A program made the translations under genes and the position numbers. A stretch of 64,000 nucleotides of DNA, from contig WPIO01000020.1 of the NCBI GenBank assembly GCA_009760855.2, positions 2,264,001 through 2,328,000 of the forward strand, read 5' to 3'. A model generated the notes under the pieces. It made no database searches and was not told the DNA's origin. It worked only from the letters and a program-made list of their open reading frames with translations. Shown in pieces: positions 22,501-30,165 of the stretch (positions are counted from its first letter, which is position 1; each line of letters opens with the position of its first letter). The stretch is from Cristatella mucedo (lineage: Eukaryota; Bryozoa; Phylactolaemata; Cristatellidae).

Positions 22501-23043
22501 AGCCCTCGCATGGCCTCCGCCCAGTGCTCACAGGCTGCAAGAGTCGTGTTCCTTCACACAGTAGTATACCTGTAGTATTCAGTAGGATACTAGTAGGATA
22601 CCTGTCATGTGATAATTGTGAGCAACACGGATGTCATCGGCTTGATAGTGTTCTCACTCTTGCTGTCTGTAAGTGGCTACAGTTATAGTACACCTCCGAG
22701 ATATTACTGCAGCGTTGATGTAATATCAATTTTGACTTCTCATACTGGCTTTGACGGCATGGGCCATATTGCTGTTGCAGAATGGCTGGCCTCCATGTAT
22801 ACCTCTGGGGAACAACTGTCCACTGCCATGCTTCAGCGCATCGCCTGTGCAGAGGCAGTGGTGTCAAACCTGGAGCGGCTTGCATCAAGACACTGCAGAA
22901 CGCGTGACGACGGCCAATTGAGTGAAAGTCACGGCTTAGACGATCTGGCCAGCATAGCTGAGGCCTGGAGGTTGTCACTGTCGGTTGTGCGGGTCTCAGT
23001 GACATGCAAAAGCTTCATCAAAATGGGATCGACGTCCGATTAG
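8275..23043 (+). CDS. Multi-exon gene, possible CCDC142-like protein (5' end not found)
   Basis: Proposed coding exons are 8275-8353, 10020-10145, 14341-14481, 14605-16203, 16519-16650, 18895-19125, 19265-19390, 20547-20712 and 22781-23043. Each has an AG before it and a GT after it. From the second exon on, introns are phase 0 except the last (phase 1), and the frame carries through to a TAG at 23041. The joined part is about 950 residues. It is helix-rich with Ala/Leu-rich segments, and I see no signal peptide or membrane segment. The exon at 18895 (LLVKGRAHQSVRDW) and the last two exons (VVTAVVCHPV...; EWLASMYTSGEQLS) match in order the C-terminal region of CCDC142 as I remember it (GRA-Q-W, then EWL...LS-L). 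Function of that family is poorly known. The assignment is inference. One more exon between 19390 and 20547, and all upstream exons, may be missing. Confidence 0.55.
9065..9232 (-). mobile_element. SINE family 2 copy (tRNA-headed)
   Basis: On the minus strand a tRNA-like head carries GGTAAGGTG and the B-box-like GTCGTGAGTTCAAATC. A body follows: GGCAATCCTTCATTG, then GGTGGTGATAGCCG and a final TTTGATCAGCTG. The same order occurs at 20.3-20.46 and 55.7-55.85 kb. It lies in an intron of the CCDC142-like gene, antisense to it. Confidence 0.7.
10020..10145 (+). CDS. Exon of the CCDC142-like gene
   Basis: The acceptor CCTCTTCAATTGTAG and the strong donor GAGCAG|GTGAGC bound 42 codons. The peptide begins HPIASIVLDACEYLHDKHGC and continues LRTLLCLMGVWARSARLLQE. 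It is phase 0 at both ends. The helix-like, Leu-rich composition suits an internal exon of a helical protein. Confidence 0.65.
11027..11060 (+). repeat. (AAT)n microsatellite
   Basis: An uninterrupted AATAAT run in an intron of the CCDC142-like gene. No clear retroelement tail stem-loop lies beside it. Confidence 0.8.
11061..12850. other. AT-rich intron sequence, nothing recognised
   Basis: This lies between the exon at 10020 and that at 14341. It is AT-rich, with only short open frames and no recognised repeat until the inverted repeat at 12853. Confidence 0.5.
12853..12988. repeat. 45-bp inverted repeat (foldback), 46-bp loop
   Basis: The left arm 12853-12897 (CTTGATTTTTATGAAACTCT...) and right arm 12944-12988 pair at about 41 of 45 positions, with a 46-bp loop. 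The right end is followed within 15 bp by the (TAATAA)n tail of a minus-strand family A LINE. No target duplication was found. It could be a small MITE or a self-complementary hairpin in the intron. Confidence 0.8.
13000..13370 (-). mobile_element. Non-LTR family A, truncated minus-strand copy
   Basis: From right to left it encodes the last part of ORF2 (the reverse of CATTTAGT.., APKAWNSLPTCV and KTHLFRTAFSGSL). The 3' UTR and the stem-loop tail with TAATAATAATTATAATAAT at 13000-13018 follow. Its 5' side stops abruptly at a long (GT)n run at 13371. It lies within an intron of the plus-strand gene. Confidence 0.82.
13371..13521 (+). repeat. (GT)n microsatellite with GC interruptions
   Basis: About 150 bases of TG repeat. 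The first 75 bases are interrupted by C (GTGCGTGTGT pattern) and the last 75 are pure. It sits exactly at the broken end of the family A LINE, so it marks the truncation point or a recombination junction. Long open frames across it (poly-VC and poly-HT) are artefacts. Confidence 0.95.
14341..14481 (+). CDS. Exon of the CCDC142-like gene
   Basis: 47 codons begin after GGCCAG and end at CGGCAA|GTGGTC. They read HGASLCHPQALCRCEQLSRL, then SPEQRRRLSDYYQC, ending MGAVLCAWRQ. Both ends are phase 0. The donor is weak compared with the others, and an alternative end a little downstream is possible. The following intron would be only 123 bp. Confidence 0.5.
14605..16203 (+). CDS. Large 533-codon exon of the CCDC142-like gene
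   Basis: The acceptor CTCACTTACAG precedes GGCATCCCTGC. The frame stays open for about 1.6 kb to the donor GCGCTG|GTGAGC, and runs on to a stop at 16290 if not spliced. It starts GIPAVDVFCHFSELAELCRG. The middle is low-complexity, rich in Ala, Ser, Pro and Gly, with an acidic patch (DDADDVSWFFEDDCSE). Coding GC is much higher than in the flanking introns. This is the longest open frame in the window and is unlikely by chance at this length, although GC-rich DNA lowers stop frequency. A smaller splice form within it is possible. Confidence 0.6.
16519..16650 (+). CDS. Exon of the CCDC142-like gene
   Basis: The acceptor GCAGCTTCTGCAG is followed by 44 codons, GDLSPAYRHTGHRESVRVQR to NDLWLANVREVVKE, ending at GAG|GTATAT. 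The frame stays open to a stop at 16747 and the extra part (VYAARHALLRSNLRAFYARF) looks protein-like. A later phase-0 donor (TTGCTA|GTCCTT) is therefore an alternative. Confidence 0.55.
17098..17759. mobile_element. Foldback-type non-autonomous DNA transposon with 8-bp target duplication
   Basis: Both ends are inverted copies of each other. The left end starts GGGGTACGGACATTTCCCC, and the right end read on the other strand starts GGTTGTAGGACATTTCCCC. Each arm is built of short GGGGAATGTCC-like units: six in the right arm (17655-17752) and about four in the left (17105-17180). Immediately outside, GAAAAGCA occurs at 17090-17097 and at 17760-17767, a perfect 8-bp direct repeat. The inside (17191-17648) has no coding frame of note. 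An 8-bp duplication is typical of the hAT superfamily and also of some foldback elements. It sits in an intron of the CCDC142-like gene. No second copy was seen in this window. Confidence 0.72.
17790..18290 (+). mobile_element. Non-LTR family B, 5'-truncated copy with full tail
   Basis: The frame encodes the last part of the RT protein: LTPSYLAELLHKFQPVRTLR, then [20 protein letters not shown] and GPRLWNSLPRFL. The family 3' UTR and the terminal TTACAGACGGAGATACATTA with CATTACATCACC follow. It begins 30 bp after the foldback element. It lies in an intron of the plus-strand gene, same orientation. Confidence 0.87.
18485..18638 (-). mobile_element. SINE family 1 copy (tRNA-headed, LINE A-type tail)
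   Basis: On the minus strand the head reads GGCCAAATGGTTAAGGTGCT then GAGGTCGTGGGCTCGAGCCC. It has the A box and B box of a tRNA of the Ser/Leu kind with a long middle. After GTGGCATATGTGAAGCACCT comes a variant of the family A tail (GAATAGAGATTATGTTC). It ends in an AT-rich run at 18481-18500. Confidence 0.75.
18895..19125 (+). CDS. Exon of the CCDC142-like gene with the GRA-Q-W block
   Basis: The acceptor TCTGTTTGTTGTAG precedes 77 codons and the donor GAG|GTTAGC follows. It begins LGVTALLVKGRAHQSVRDWC. The pattern L-x-T-x-LL-x-x-GRA-x-Q-W is what I recall from CCDC142 proteins. A Gln/Pro-rich stretch (EEQQQLPQPPLLLESVPYKV) follows, then LSYLADAAE. Phase 0 at both ends. Confidence 0.65.
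19265..19390 (+). CDS. Exon of the CCDC142-like gene
   Basis: The acceptor GCTTGTTCGTAG precedes 42 codons, DDVIEGLLMEPWSGAEQLLQ to TAAQRRRDTQ, and the strong donor CAG|GTGAGC follows. Both ends are phase 0. The intron before it is only 139 bp. Confidence 0.68.
19730..19889 (+). repeat. 81-bp tandem duplication
   Basis: CCGATGTGTTACAATGAGTT...GCAGATGTGTT occurs twice, with an exact offset of 81 bp (CAATGAGTTTGTATGG at 19741 and 19822) and few differences. As 81 is a multiple of three, both strands show repeated peptides, but these are by-products. It lies in an intron of the CCDC142-like gene. Confidence 0.88.
20136..20190 (+). CDS. Possible additional exon of the CCDC142-like gene
   Basis: A good acceptor (TTCCTCTGTGGTGCAG) is followed in phase 0 by CCSTMLANVLDGFEALAKQW, which looks like helical protein. 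The only nearby donors are weak (CAATGG|GTCCTT), and the frame stops at 20226. If real it would insert about 18-20 residues between the exons at 19265 and 20547. Confidence 0.3.
20285..20462 (+). mobile_element. SINE family 2 copy
   Basis: A decayed tRNA-like head (GACCCTGGGGTAAGTTACTT..., GTTCTAGTCCTGC) is followed by the family body GCAGGCAATCCTTCATTG, GGTGGTGACAGCCGCTAAAG, TTTATAAAATGAGGCGG and TTCGATCAGCTAG. It lies 85 bp before the exon at 20547. Confidence 0.7.
20547..20712 (+). CDS. Exon of the CCDC142-like gene
   Basis: The acceptor CTTTCATCAGCAG precedes 55 codons plus one base, ending CTGCAAG|GTGAGC. It begins VVTAVVCHPVAAVAEAVEEQ and ends DNHVCLALAELQ. The leftover G joins AA at the next exon to make Glu in front of WLASMY, so the phase match is exact. 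Confidence 0.7.
22781..23043 (+). CDS. Terminal coding exon of the CCDC142-like gene
   Basis: The acceptor ATTGCTGTTGCAG precedes it. With the split codon it reads EWLASMYTSGEQLSTAMLQR, then CAEAVVSNLERLASR, an acidic stretch, and ends at TAG 23041-23043. The EWL...LS...LQ pattern and its place near the C-terminus fit CCDC142 as remembered. The AATAAA at 23303 lies 260 bp downstream of the stop. Confidence 0.72.
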
Positions 23044-23302
23044 CAGTTCGATGCATCGATGACATCAACTTCTGCATCCACCTGCTGCTTTTTTCTGGGT
23101 TCGACAATCAGTTTTCATTAATGGCACAGAGCCGTTTGACTTCGACAGAAAATGTGCTGCTGATTCGTCAGTGTACCTGTCACTGGAGCTGTATAATCTT
23201 GTTCACATAAGCATCAGGCTCGTCCCTAGTTGGCTTAGATTGTTTATCCAACTCAGCATGTTACAACGGCTAGGATGTCTGTTCGGTATTGAATGACTAC
23301 CG

Positions 23303-23308
23303 AATAAA
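23303..23308 (+). terminator. Poly(A) signal of the CCDC142-like gene
   Basis: AATAAA is followed by the GT-rich GTGTTTGGTCACGTATG, 260 bp after the stop codon at 23043. Cleavage is expected at about 23320-23335. Confidence 0.7.
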
Positions 23309-23924
23309 GTGTTTGGTCACGTATGCACACGTCAAGAAGCCATGGTTCACCTCTTGGAATTAAGACGTTCCTTTTAATTTGGAAAGCACCTACATATGGA
23401 CGTTGCTGCGTATTTTGTAGCTATCTCTTTCTCCGTGAGCATGCGCCACTTTCAGAGCTACTTAGTTGCCTGGCCAACGTGTTCGCTTGGGCACTGACCT
23501 ACACTGCGGTTTGGTGGTTTGCTTATGGAGTCAGCTTTATTACACCATCGGCTTCTGCATTAAAATATGACTACTTCATTACGCAAGTTTCATTTTTGGT
23601 CGGTTTCAGCTCATTGCACCATTTACAACCAACCTAAGATTTCAAATGTTTCAGTAGTCAATCAGCACCTCAACACCGGGTTTCATTCGTGTGCAACAGT
23701 TGCTCGATTTATGCTCAATTTCCTCTGTCGTCCCACCTCATCGGCCTCAGCTATCGACAAAGGCAATCATCCATGCCTCACAGCCATTTCACCTTGATAT
23801 CGACAAAGTCCCAAAGGATAGCGCTGACTAATGAAAAACTCCTCCCGTCGGAAACCCTAAACTACCTCTGATGCACGAAAGTTTGCAATAACGGTGAGGT
23901 ATTCATACCATAGAGTTAATAACA

Positions 23925-25657
23925 ATATTAATTAGCCCTTTGCATAGCACCCTAAAGGAAATAAATCTCTTTATAGGCACTTAACGTATTCTGGAAATGA
24001 AGCATATCAACTGGCTTGTGATAATTTGCACAACTTCATGACGCCGATGCACACAAAGGACAATTCACACGAACGAAACAGATTGGTGGAGCAAAAGGTT
24101 GTTTTTTAGTGTCTTTGTAAATGTCAAGTCAGGGATGTCGTTTCGTCAGTCAGAGGTGAGCTCCCGGAGGCATGCGAACTGAATGCAGGGTCTTCTAATG
24201 ATTTGGGGGTCGATCGGAGGCATAGCTAAGCGGCTTGAGTAGCAAAGAGCAGCAGGTACGATATTGAGCCTGATTGTGACGAGTTTCTCATATAGGTAGG
24301 GGCAGAGCTAGAGAATGAAGGGAACTAGAAATGAGCGGCTGAACCTTTGAATCGATACGCTGCTTAATTGAAAGCTAGTGCAGGTCAGTGAGAAGTGGTG
24401 TAATTTGGCTGTTGCAAAGTTCACGACAGACAGGCCTATCTTTAAAGTTGTGCATCAACTGGAAGCATCTTATTGCACAGCCAGGAAGACCTGTGAGTAG
24501 TGAGTTACAGAAGTCCCGAGGGATGTCACACATGCATGGACAAGCTTGGTTGAGGTATCTCTGCCTTAGCAAGCCTGAGTGTCACATTTAGCTGAAAGTA
24601 TGCAGACTTGACTGAAGCTGATGTAGTCATCTAGTGAAATGTCACCTTGGATCATATTTCAAGCAGATGCTACGGGGATATTGGCCGGCTAAGCCCATTT
24701 TAAGGGTTCATCTCAATATCTAGGTAGCATTTGGTTCGCCCACAACTAGCAGGTTGGTTTTATCTGCACACAATTTTAGACCCTTTGCTCCTCTGACTAC
24801 AAATACGCACAATACATGCAGAGTTTAGAGCGTTCGAGGTGCTGGAAGGTTGGGGAGGAATTAAAGCAACAAAATCATGCATATAGCTGTGTGTCACCCG
24901 AGCCAATACCAAAATCCACGCCCAGGATCGCTGCAATCGCTTCCGTCGATTGCACTGGATTGCATCAAAAATTGCACGGTGCAATGGTGCAAAATTTCAT
25001 GGGTACTCCTGAATAATAGTCTAGTTTAATATGCAATCCACATTAGAGCTTTTTTTGTAGCCAATTTTCCGTGGATTTGTGCTGTATTCTGGTGGTTGCC
25101 GACGTCTTTGGAGTTCATTTGCATATGAAATCGCTGGTGCAGTGGCAGAAAATTTGTTGGATACTTAATATAAAGAACGTTTACTACTACATTCATTTGA
25201 GCTTTGCGAAGCCGATTTCTGGTTGATTTTAACGCCTAATTGGAGTGGATTTCGGTGGATTTTGATAATTCGTCGAATTCCCTCCCAACTGAGATAGGAT
25301 CTAAACTATTGCAGTGCACAGCGAGTGATGTCTAGACAGTCAAGAAGGGCTCGCCAATCAACAGCATAAATCGCTGTCGAGAGATCTTGCAGAACGGAGA
25401 CTCTACTTACATAAATCAGCCTTCCTGAGAAGGTCGTTGTACACTTGCAGAAGTGCTGACTCTGTGGAGTGATTATCTTTAATAACTTATTGGAACGTTG
25501 TTGCTGCTAGGTCTGAAGTATCGATTGAGGAGTTCAGCTCGTCTGCCACTACTCGTTCTAATGGCTCGCTGAAATTATTCTTATTTAATGTTGAGTTCAT
25601 AACATGTGGCGTAAAAGAGGCTTTTCGAAGGAGGCATGGACAACACTTTAGGCATTT

Positions 25658-25658
<1 letters not shown>
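23925..25658 (-). mobile_element. Non-LTR family A, long degenerate copy
   Basis: Read on the minus strand it is colinear with the better copy at 33.6-35.6 kb: LERVVADELNSSIDTSDLA near 25.5 kb; the AACTGAGATAGGATCTAAAC stretch near 25.29 kb; the CNSLLTGLPGCAIRCFQLM frame at 24375-24572; and a weak tail (CCTAAAGGAAATAAATCTCT, TATAGGCACTTAACG) at 23950-23985. Many shifts and stops mark it as old. Its 5' end is cut by a (CA)n run at 25659. Confidence 0.75.
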
Positions 25659-25716
<58 letters not shown>

Positions 25717-25754
25717 ACACACACACACAGATATATATATATATATATATATAT
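25659..25754 (+). repeat. (CA)n then (AT)n microsatellite
   Basis: About 70 bases of CA repeat are followed by about 24 bases of AT repeat, at the broken 5' end of a minus-strand LINE copy. A similar LINE/dinucleotide junction occurs at 13371. Confidence 0.95.
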
Positions 25755-25759
25755 TGTTA

Positions 25760-26980
25760 TAGTTATTTATGCACTTCAGACGGAGATCAGTAAGTGTACC
25801 GTTTATAGAGCTATTATTACTACTAAATATTTGAGATGAACTTGGAGATGAGATTACTAGCCGCCGGCTTGTAGGTGGAAGTTGAGGAAAAGTGAGGAGC
25901 GGAGGGCGAGGGGTCAAGTGCGAATGTTTTCTTGGGGTTGGACTATTTGATTGTAACTCTCTTTCTGAAAAAGGCTTCTACAGAAACGCTATCCTAATTC
26001 ACCGCAAGATTCAATAGGCAAAGCGCTGACGGTTAAGGAGACGGGACGACATTGGCTGCATTTTTGGCCTCTGGCATCTGGGATTCTACCGTGTTTTTAG
26101 TGAAGCCATACATAGCTGTAGCTATGATCGGCTGATAAGACCTTCTACTAACTAACTCGTCGTTTTCCGAACTTTCTCTCAAGCTCAAACTTTCTCAAAC
26201 TGTCTCTCAAGCTTGCGCTTAGTAGTTTGCTTAGCTGGTTTAATGTCGTTTGTGTCTGAGTGCCAACGCCGCTGAATTATTTTCTTATAAACCGAACATA
26301 AATCTAATTGTGTGAAATTGATTCGCCAGCTCCTTGTAGGGAATCAGCATTGAGTGGCGTGCGCGGGACGTGCGGACCGTCTTTAAATTTATAAAAACTA
26401 TATAATAAGCGAAGTGTGAAGAGTCACGGGAAGACTCTGTATGTTGAAATGTATTGTATGTATATTGATATGTATAAGCTGAAAAATCTAAAATGCCCTC
26501 GGATGCCATCGTGGACATAGGAAAGGGGGCCAACTGGCCCTGCCCCAGTCGCGCGAACGGCGACCGGGCCGCCATAAGTCCGATAGGCTTCTTAACCTAC
26601 TGCAACGGTCACGGTCAATCTCAACCAGGCTTAACTCCTACTAAGCCGTTGACGCTACGCCGAGACTCGTTAACGAATCTTCAAGCCGCATAGCCCGCCG
26701 CCAAATGATGCTTCGAGAATCTCATTAACCCAGCAGACTTGGGCAAAATTAAGATTCGGTGTGACAGCCGACTCCACGAATCCCCAGGAGGCAATAAGAT
26801 CAAAAAACTATTTCGGGGTCTGCGTCGGCAGCAGGCGCTTCGCGAGAGCTCAAAGGTCACTATTTCTTAAGCACTTGGGCATTTACTGGAGAAAACTATC
26901 GGCTATTCATCTGCATTTGAATAGCACTCCTTGAATGCAGACGTTTCCGGAGCGATTCGTTAGGGCTCGCCTCTGGTTAG
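25760..26980. other. No recognised gene
   Basis: Only short open frames are present. One of 96 codons on the minus strand (26285-26575) and one of 66 codons on the plus strand overlap near 26.5 kb. Neither shows a motif or splice context that I recognise. Confidence 0.4.
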
Positions 26981-26984
26981 CATA

Positions 26985-27440
26985 GTAATACTAATAATAC
27001 TTATATGTAGCTCCCTCAGAGAACTTCTCAGAGAACTTCTCAACATCTCTTTCTGGGCACTTTACAAATGCTGTAAAGGAAGCATGATGAAATGGTTAGT
27101 AATAATATAAACAGTGTCAACATGCATAACATGGTTAGAGGTAACATTCACGGTGTCACCACGTAAATATGGTTAGCGGTAGCTTGCATAGTGTAAGCAC
27201 GCATGAGCACACGCAGGATAAATCACAAGGACCCACTAAATGCTGCGATGCCCAGCCTGGTCGAGGAGTAGTTGTGATAGGTAGGCTGGAGCCAAAGAAT
27301 GAAGGAACGTAAAAGTGAGCGACAAAACGTGGAAGTCGATGCGCTGCTTCACTGGTAGCCAGCGAAGGTCGGTAAGAATTGGTGAAGATATGGACATTTA
27401 CCAATGCCAGTAGGCGACCCAGCTTGCCTAATACCATTCT
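26985..27440 (-). mobile_element. Non-LTR family A, degenerate minus-strand copy
   Basis: The tail (CCCTCAGAGAACTTCTCAGA..., TTCTGGGCACTTTACAAATG) is at 27008-27072. The 3' UTR blocks in reverse (AACATGGTTAGAGGTAACAT, AAATATGGTTAGCGGTAGC) and the reverse of the RT-end region follow. A plus-strand copy of the same family begins about 50 bp beyond, giving a tail-out, head-to-head pair. Confidence 0.65.
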
Positions 27441-27486
27441 GGCATAAATACGTACGAGTGCAGAGATTGCATTTTTGCTATCTGGG

Positions 27487-27886
27487 TCACGAACCTTAAA
27501 TCCTTTGGAGACCGTGCATTTAGTTCATATGCTCCCAAAGCCTGGAACTTCCTCCCGACCTGCGTCTGGACATCCCCTGACCTGACCACATTTAAAAGGA
27601 ACCTAAAAACACACCTATTTAGGAGAGCATTTAGTGGGTCCCTGTGATTCGTCCTTGATGTGCTTATGCGTGCTGACACTGTGCATGCTGCCACTAACCA
27701 CATTTGCATGCAGACCCTGTGCACGTCACCCCTAACCATATTATTCATTTCGTTTGTTTTTCACGCATGATTTTACTTACCATTCAATTGCACTTCACTT
27801 TACAGCAAATGTAAAGCGCCTAGAGAGAGATTAAGTTCTCTGAGGGCGCTTTATAGAGTAAATTATTATTATTATTATTATTACAG
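27487..27886 (+). mobile_element. Non-LTR family A, 5'-truncated copy with full tail
   Basis: It starts within the ORF2 end (AACCTTAAATCCTTTGGAGA), continues through the CCCAAAGCCTGGAACTTCCT block and the KTHLFR.AFSGSL codons, then the 3' UTR, the stem-loop AAAGCGCC...GGGCGCTTT and (ATT)n at 27866-27882. It is close in sequence to the 3709-4412 copy. Confidence 0.87.
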
Positions 27887-28524
27887 CAGCTGGGTGGGGT
27901 GAGGGTGGGATGAGGGTCGGGTGAGGGATTCTAAGCCTCACGCCCATGATCCGCCCAGGTTCGCATGCCGCTCGCTCGTACGTCCACTCGCCGACCTTTC
28001 GCGCGCAGACCTTTCCGTCGCAGCGTTCGGCCGGTCCCTCGGCACCCCTCCCTCCCCCCCCTCCCCCCCCCCGCGCCGAATTCCAGCGCTAGCGATGCGG
28101 CTTCGAGCGCTAGCGCGGGTAGCTGTGCGAGTCTCCTTGTCTCACCCCCACCCTAGTAGCACTCTGCAACCAGAGAGCCTTAGAGCTGACATTCAGAACG
28201 ATGCAAATGACTATACAGGTACGTCTGCGGTATAGAGGCCGCAAGAGGGGCCTGCAGGCGCTAAAGCCGAACGGGGCCAGAGCCCCGAGAGCCAGAGTCC
28301 CGGTCGGACGACGAAAGCAGTAGCAGACTGCGGCGAGGTCCGCGAGTACCGTTAGCTTGAGCGCCACCAAAAGAATCGTTAATTTAATGCACTGGCTTGA
28401 GATTGATGGCGAGCACCGCAAGACTGCCTCGATATTTTCACAGACCGTACGGGAGGAGAGGATACAGACCTGCGAACGCTGTTCTACCGCAGACTCTGCC
28501 TGTCTACCGTTGCGCTTGCTTACC

Positions 28525-28838
<314 letters not shown>

Positions 28839-29790
28839 CTGGAGGAATTGACATATTTAAATGGGCAAATGCTCATTTCTTTTGTGTCATTTTCCCTCGA
28901 CGCGTTTCTGCTGGCTGAGTGGCGATGCGTTTTCCTCGCCGCGGGGCCGCTATGAGATGCAAGGTAATTCGGAGGCTTCGTGAACGGTCGGGTCGACCGC
29001 CACATGCCTTCTGCTCAAAACTGCGTCATGCTCCGTTCATATGCCTCACAAATATACAAGCAGGTGTGAATTATTTGCTATTTATCAACGCACGTCGATC
29101 GACTTGCACGAACTGGGCCACCGGAATTCCCGGCGACCGCAGCCATAGATATACACACCCAACCGCTCCAAGTGCTGCTCTCCCGTATCGGAGGCTCAAA
29201 AGTTCTTCTTATTCGCCGCGCCGGACGTATTGGGTGAGTTGTTACGCGTCTCGGACGAATCCTTCGCAATGCTTAACAATTCTTCGCCATCGCAGCCTTT
29301 GAAGCTCAGGCGAATGCAATTTTACTTACTAGCGTTAGATTGACGCCGAGATACGTCGTACGTTTGACCTATTATCATAGTTGTATCGATGTTTACGTAG
29401 TGCCGGCACAGAAATCGGTTGCAGCTGGGTCTAGGTGTATGCGTGCGTAGCTCGCGGAACAACCTCGAGTTCTTAACGCTGGCTAGGACGTCGTCTTTCA
29501 GGCTCGCGAGTGATGCAGCGATACTGGCTGGTTGTATGTTGCCCTGCCTAACTTGAATAATGTCAGCGTTGTTGATTACGTTGCGCGACTGGCGTCTGCG
29601 CTTCCATCGCACGGCGTACGCTCCCGATCTTTTTTTGCCGCGCATTTGGTCAAGAGCTTTTCAATTTCGCTGGCTAGCTCGAGACCTCTTGGGGCTTTTT
29701 TGTAGCGTTCGAGAGCGCTTGGAATAGAGCAGTGGCTGTTTCGACTCGAAATAATTGCTCCCTACCCCTGCAGTTCTTTAGCTGGAGCGG
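28839..29790. other. Upstream region of RPL29; unassigned minus-strand frame
   Basis: A 107-codon open frame on the minus strand (29322-29645, start MRGKKRSGAYAVRWKRRRQ) points away from RPL29 and begins about 170 bp upstream of its promoter motif. It is Arg- and Lys-rich at the start. I do not recognise it. It could be the first exon of a divergent gene, but no splice or motif evidence supports that. Confidence 0.25.
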
Positions 29791-29814
29791 TAGCAGCAGT
29801 GTCTTTTTAACCTA

Positions 29815-29823
29815 CTCGCGAGA
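29815..29823. promoter_or_regulatory. CTCGCGAGA promoter motif upstream of RPL29
   Basis: ACTCGCGAGA differs at one base from the palindromic TCTCGCGAGA element found in many housekeeping and ribosomal-protein promoters. It lies about 85 bp before the likely transcription start at 29900. The role is inferred from position. Confidence 0.45.
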
Positions 29824-29899
29824 CAGTCCTGCAGCACCCCTGCTTAAGCGGTGTTAGTGCCTCCGCTGCCCGCCTCCCTCCCCCAATGCTGCGCGTTGA

Positions 29900-29978
29900 C
29901 TTTTCTCGGGCGCTGGGGCTCGCCAGAAGAAGCTGCTGTGGACCAAATCGCGAGCCTTGCTTTCTCGAGGCACCGCGC
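29900..29978 (+). other. RPL29: RPL29 non-coding first exon with 5'-TOP-like start
   Basis: CTTTTCTC at 29900-29907 is a plausible terminal oligopyrimidine start, the translation control signal of ribosomal-protein mRNAs. The exon ends GCACCGCGC|GTGAGT at 29978. The next exon begins at 30116 after TTTATTTAG. The exact start is inferred; an alternative pyrimidine tract is CCTTGCTTTCTC at 29955. Confidence 0.5.
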
Positions 29979-30115
29979 GTGAGTTTGTGTGTGTGTGTGT
30001 GTGCTTCGTATCATGTACGTGCTTGCTTATCGAGTGAGCTCGCTAGTAGACGTACTTGATAAACCGCCGAATTCCGTTGCACGCTGTAACAGCAGCCTGT
30101 GCTAAATTTATTTAG

Positions 30116-30165
30116 GTGCATATCGGAGATGGCTAAGTCGAAGAACCATTCTAATCATAATCAGA
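30116..30165 (+). CDS. RPL29: RPL29 exon 2 (first coding exon)
   Basis: 13 bases of 5' UTR (GTGCATATCGGAG) precede the ATG at 30129. 12 codons and one base of coding sequence follow, up to CAGA|GTGAGT. Confidence 0.9.
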
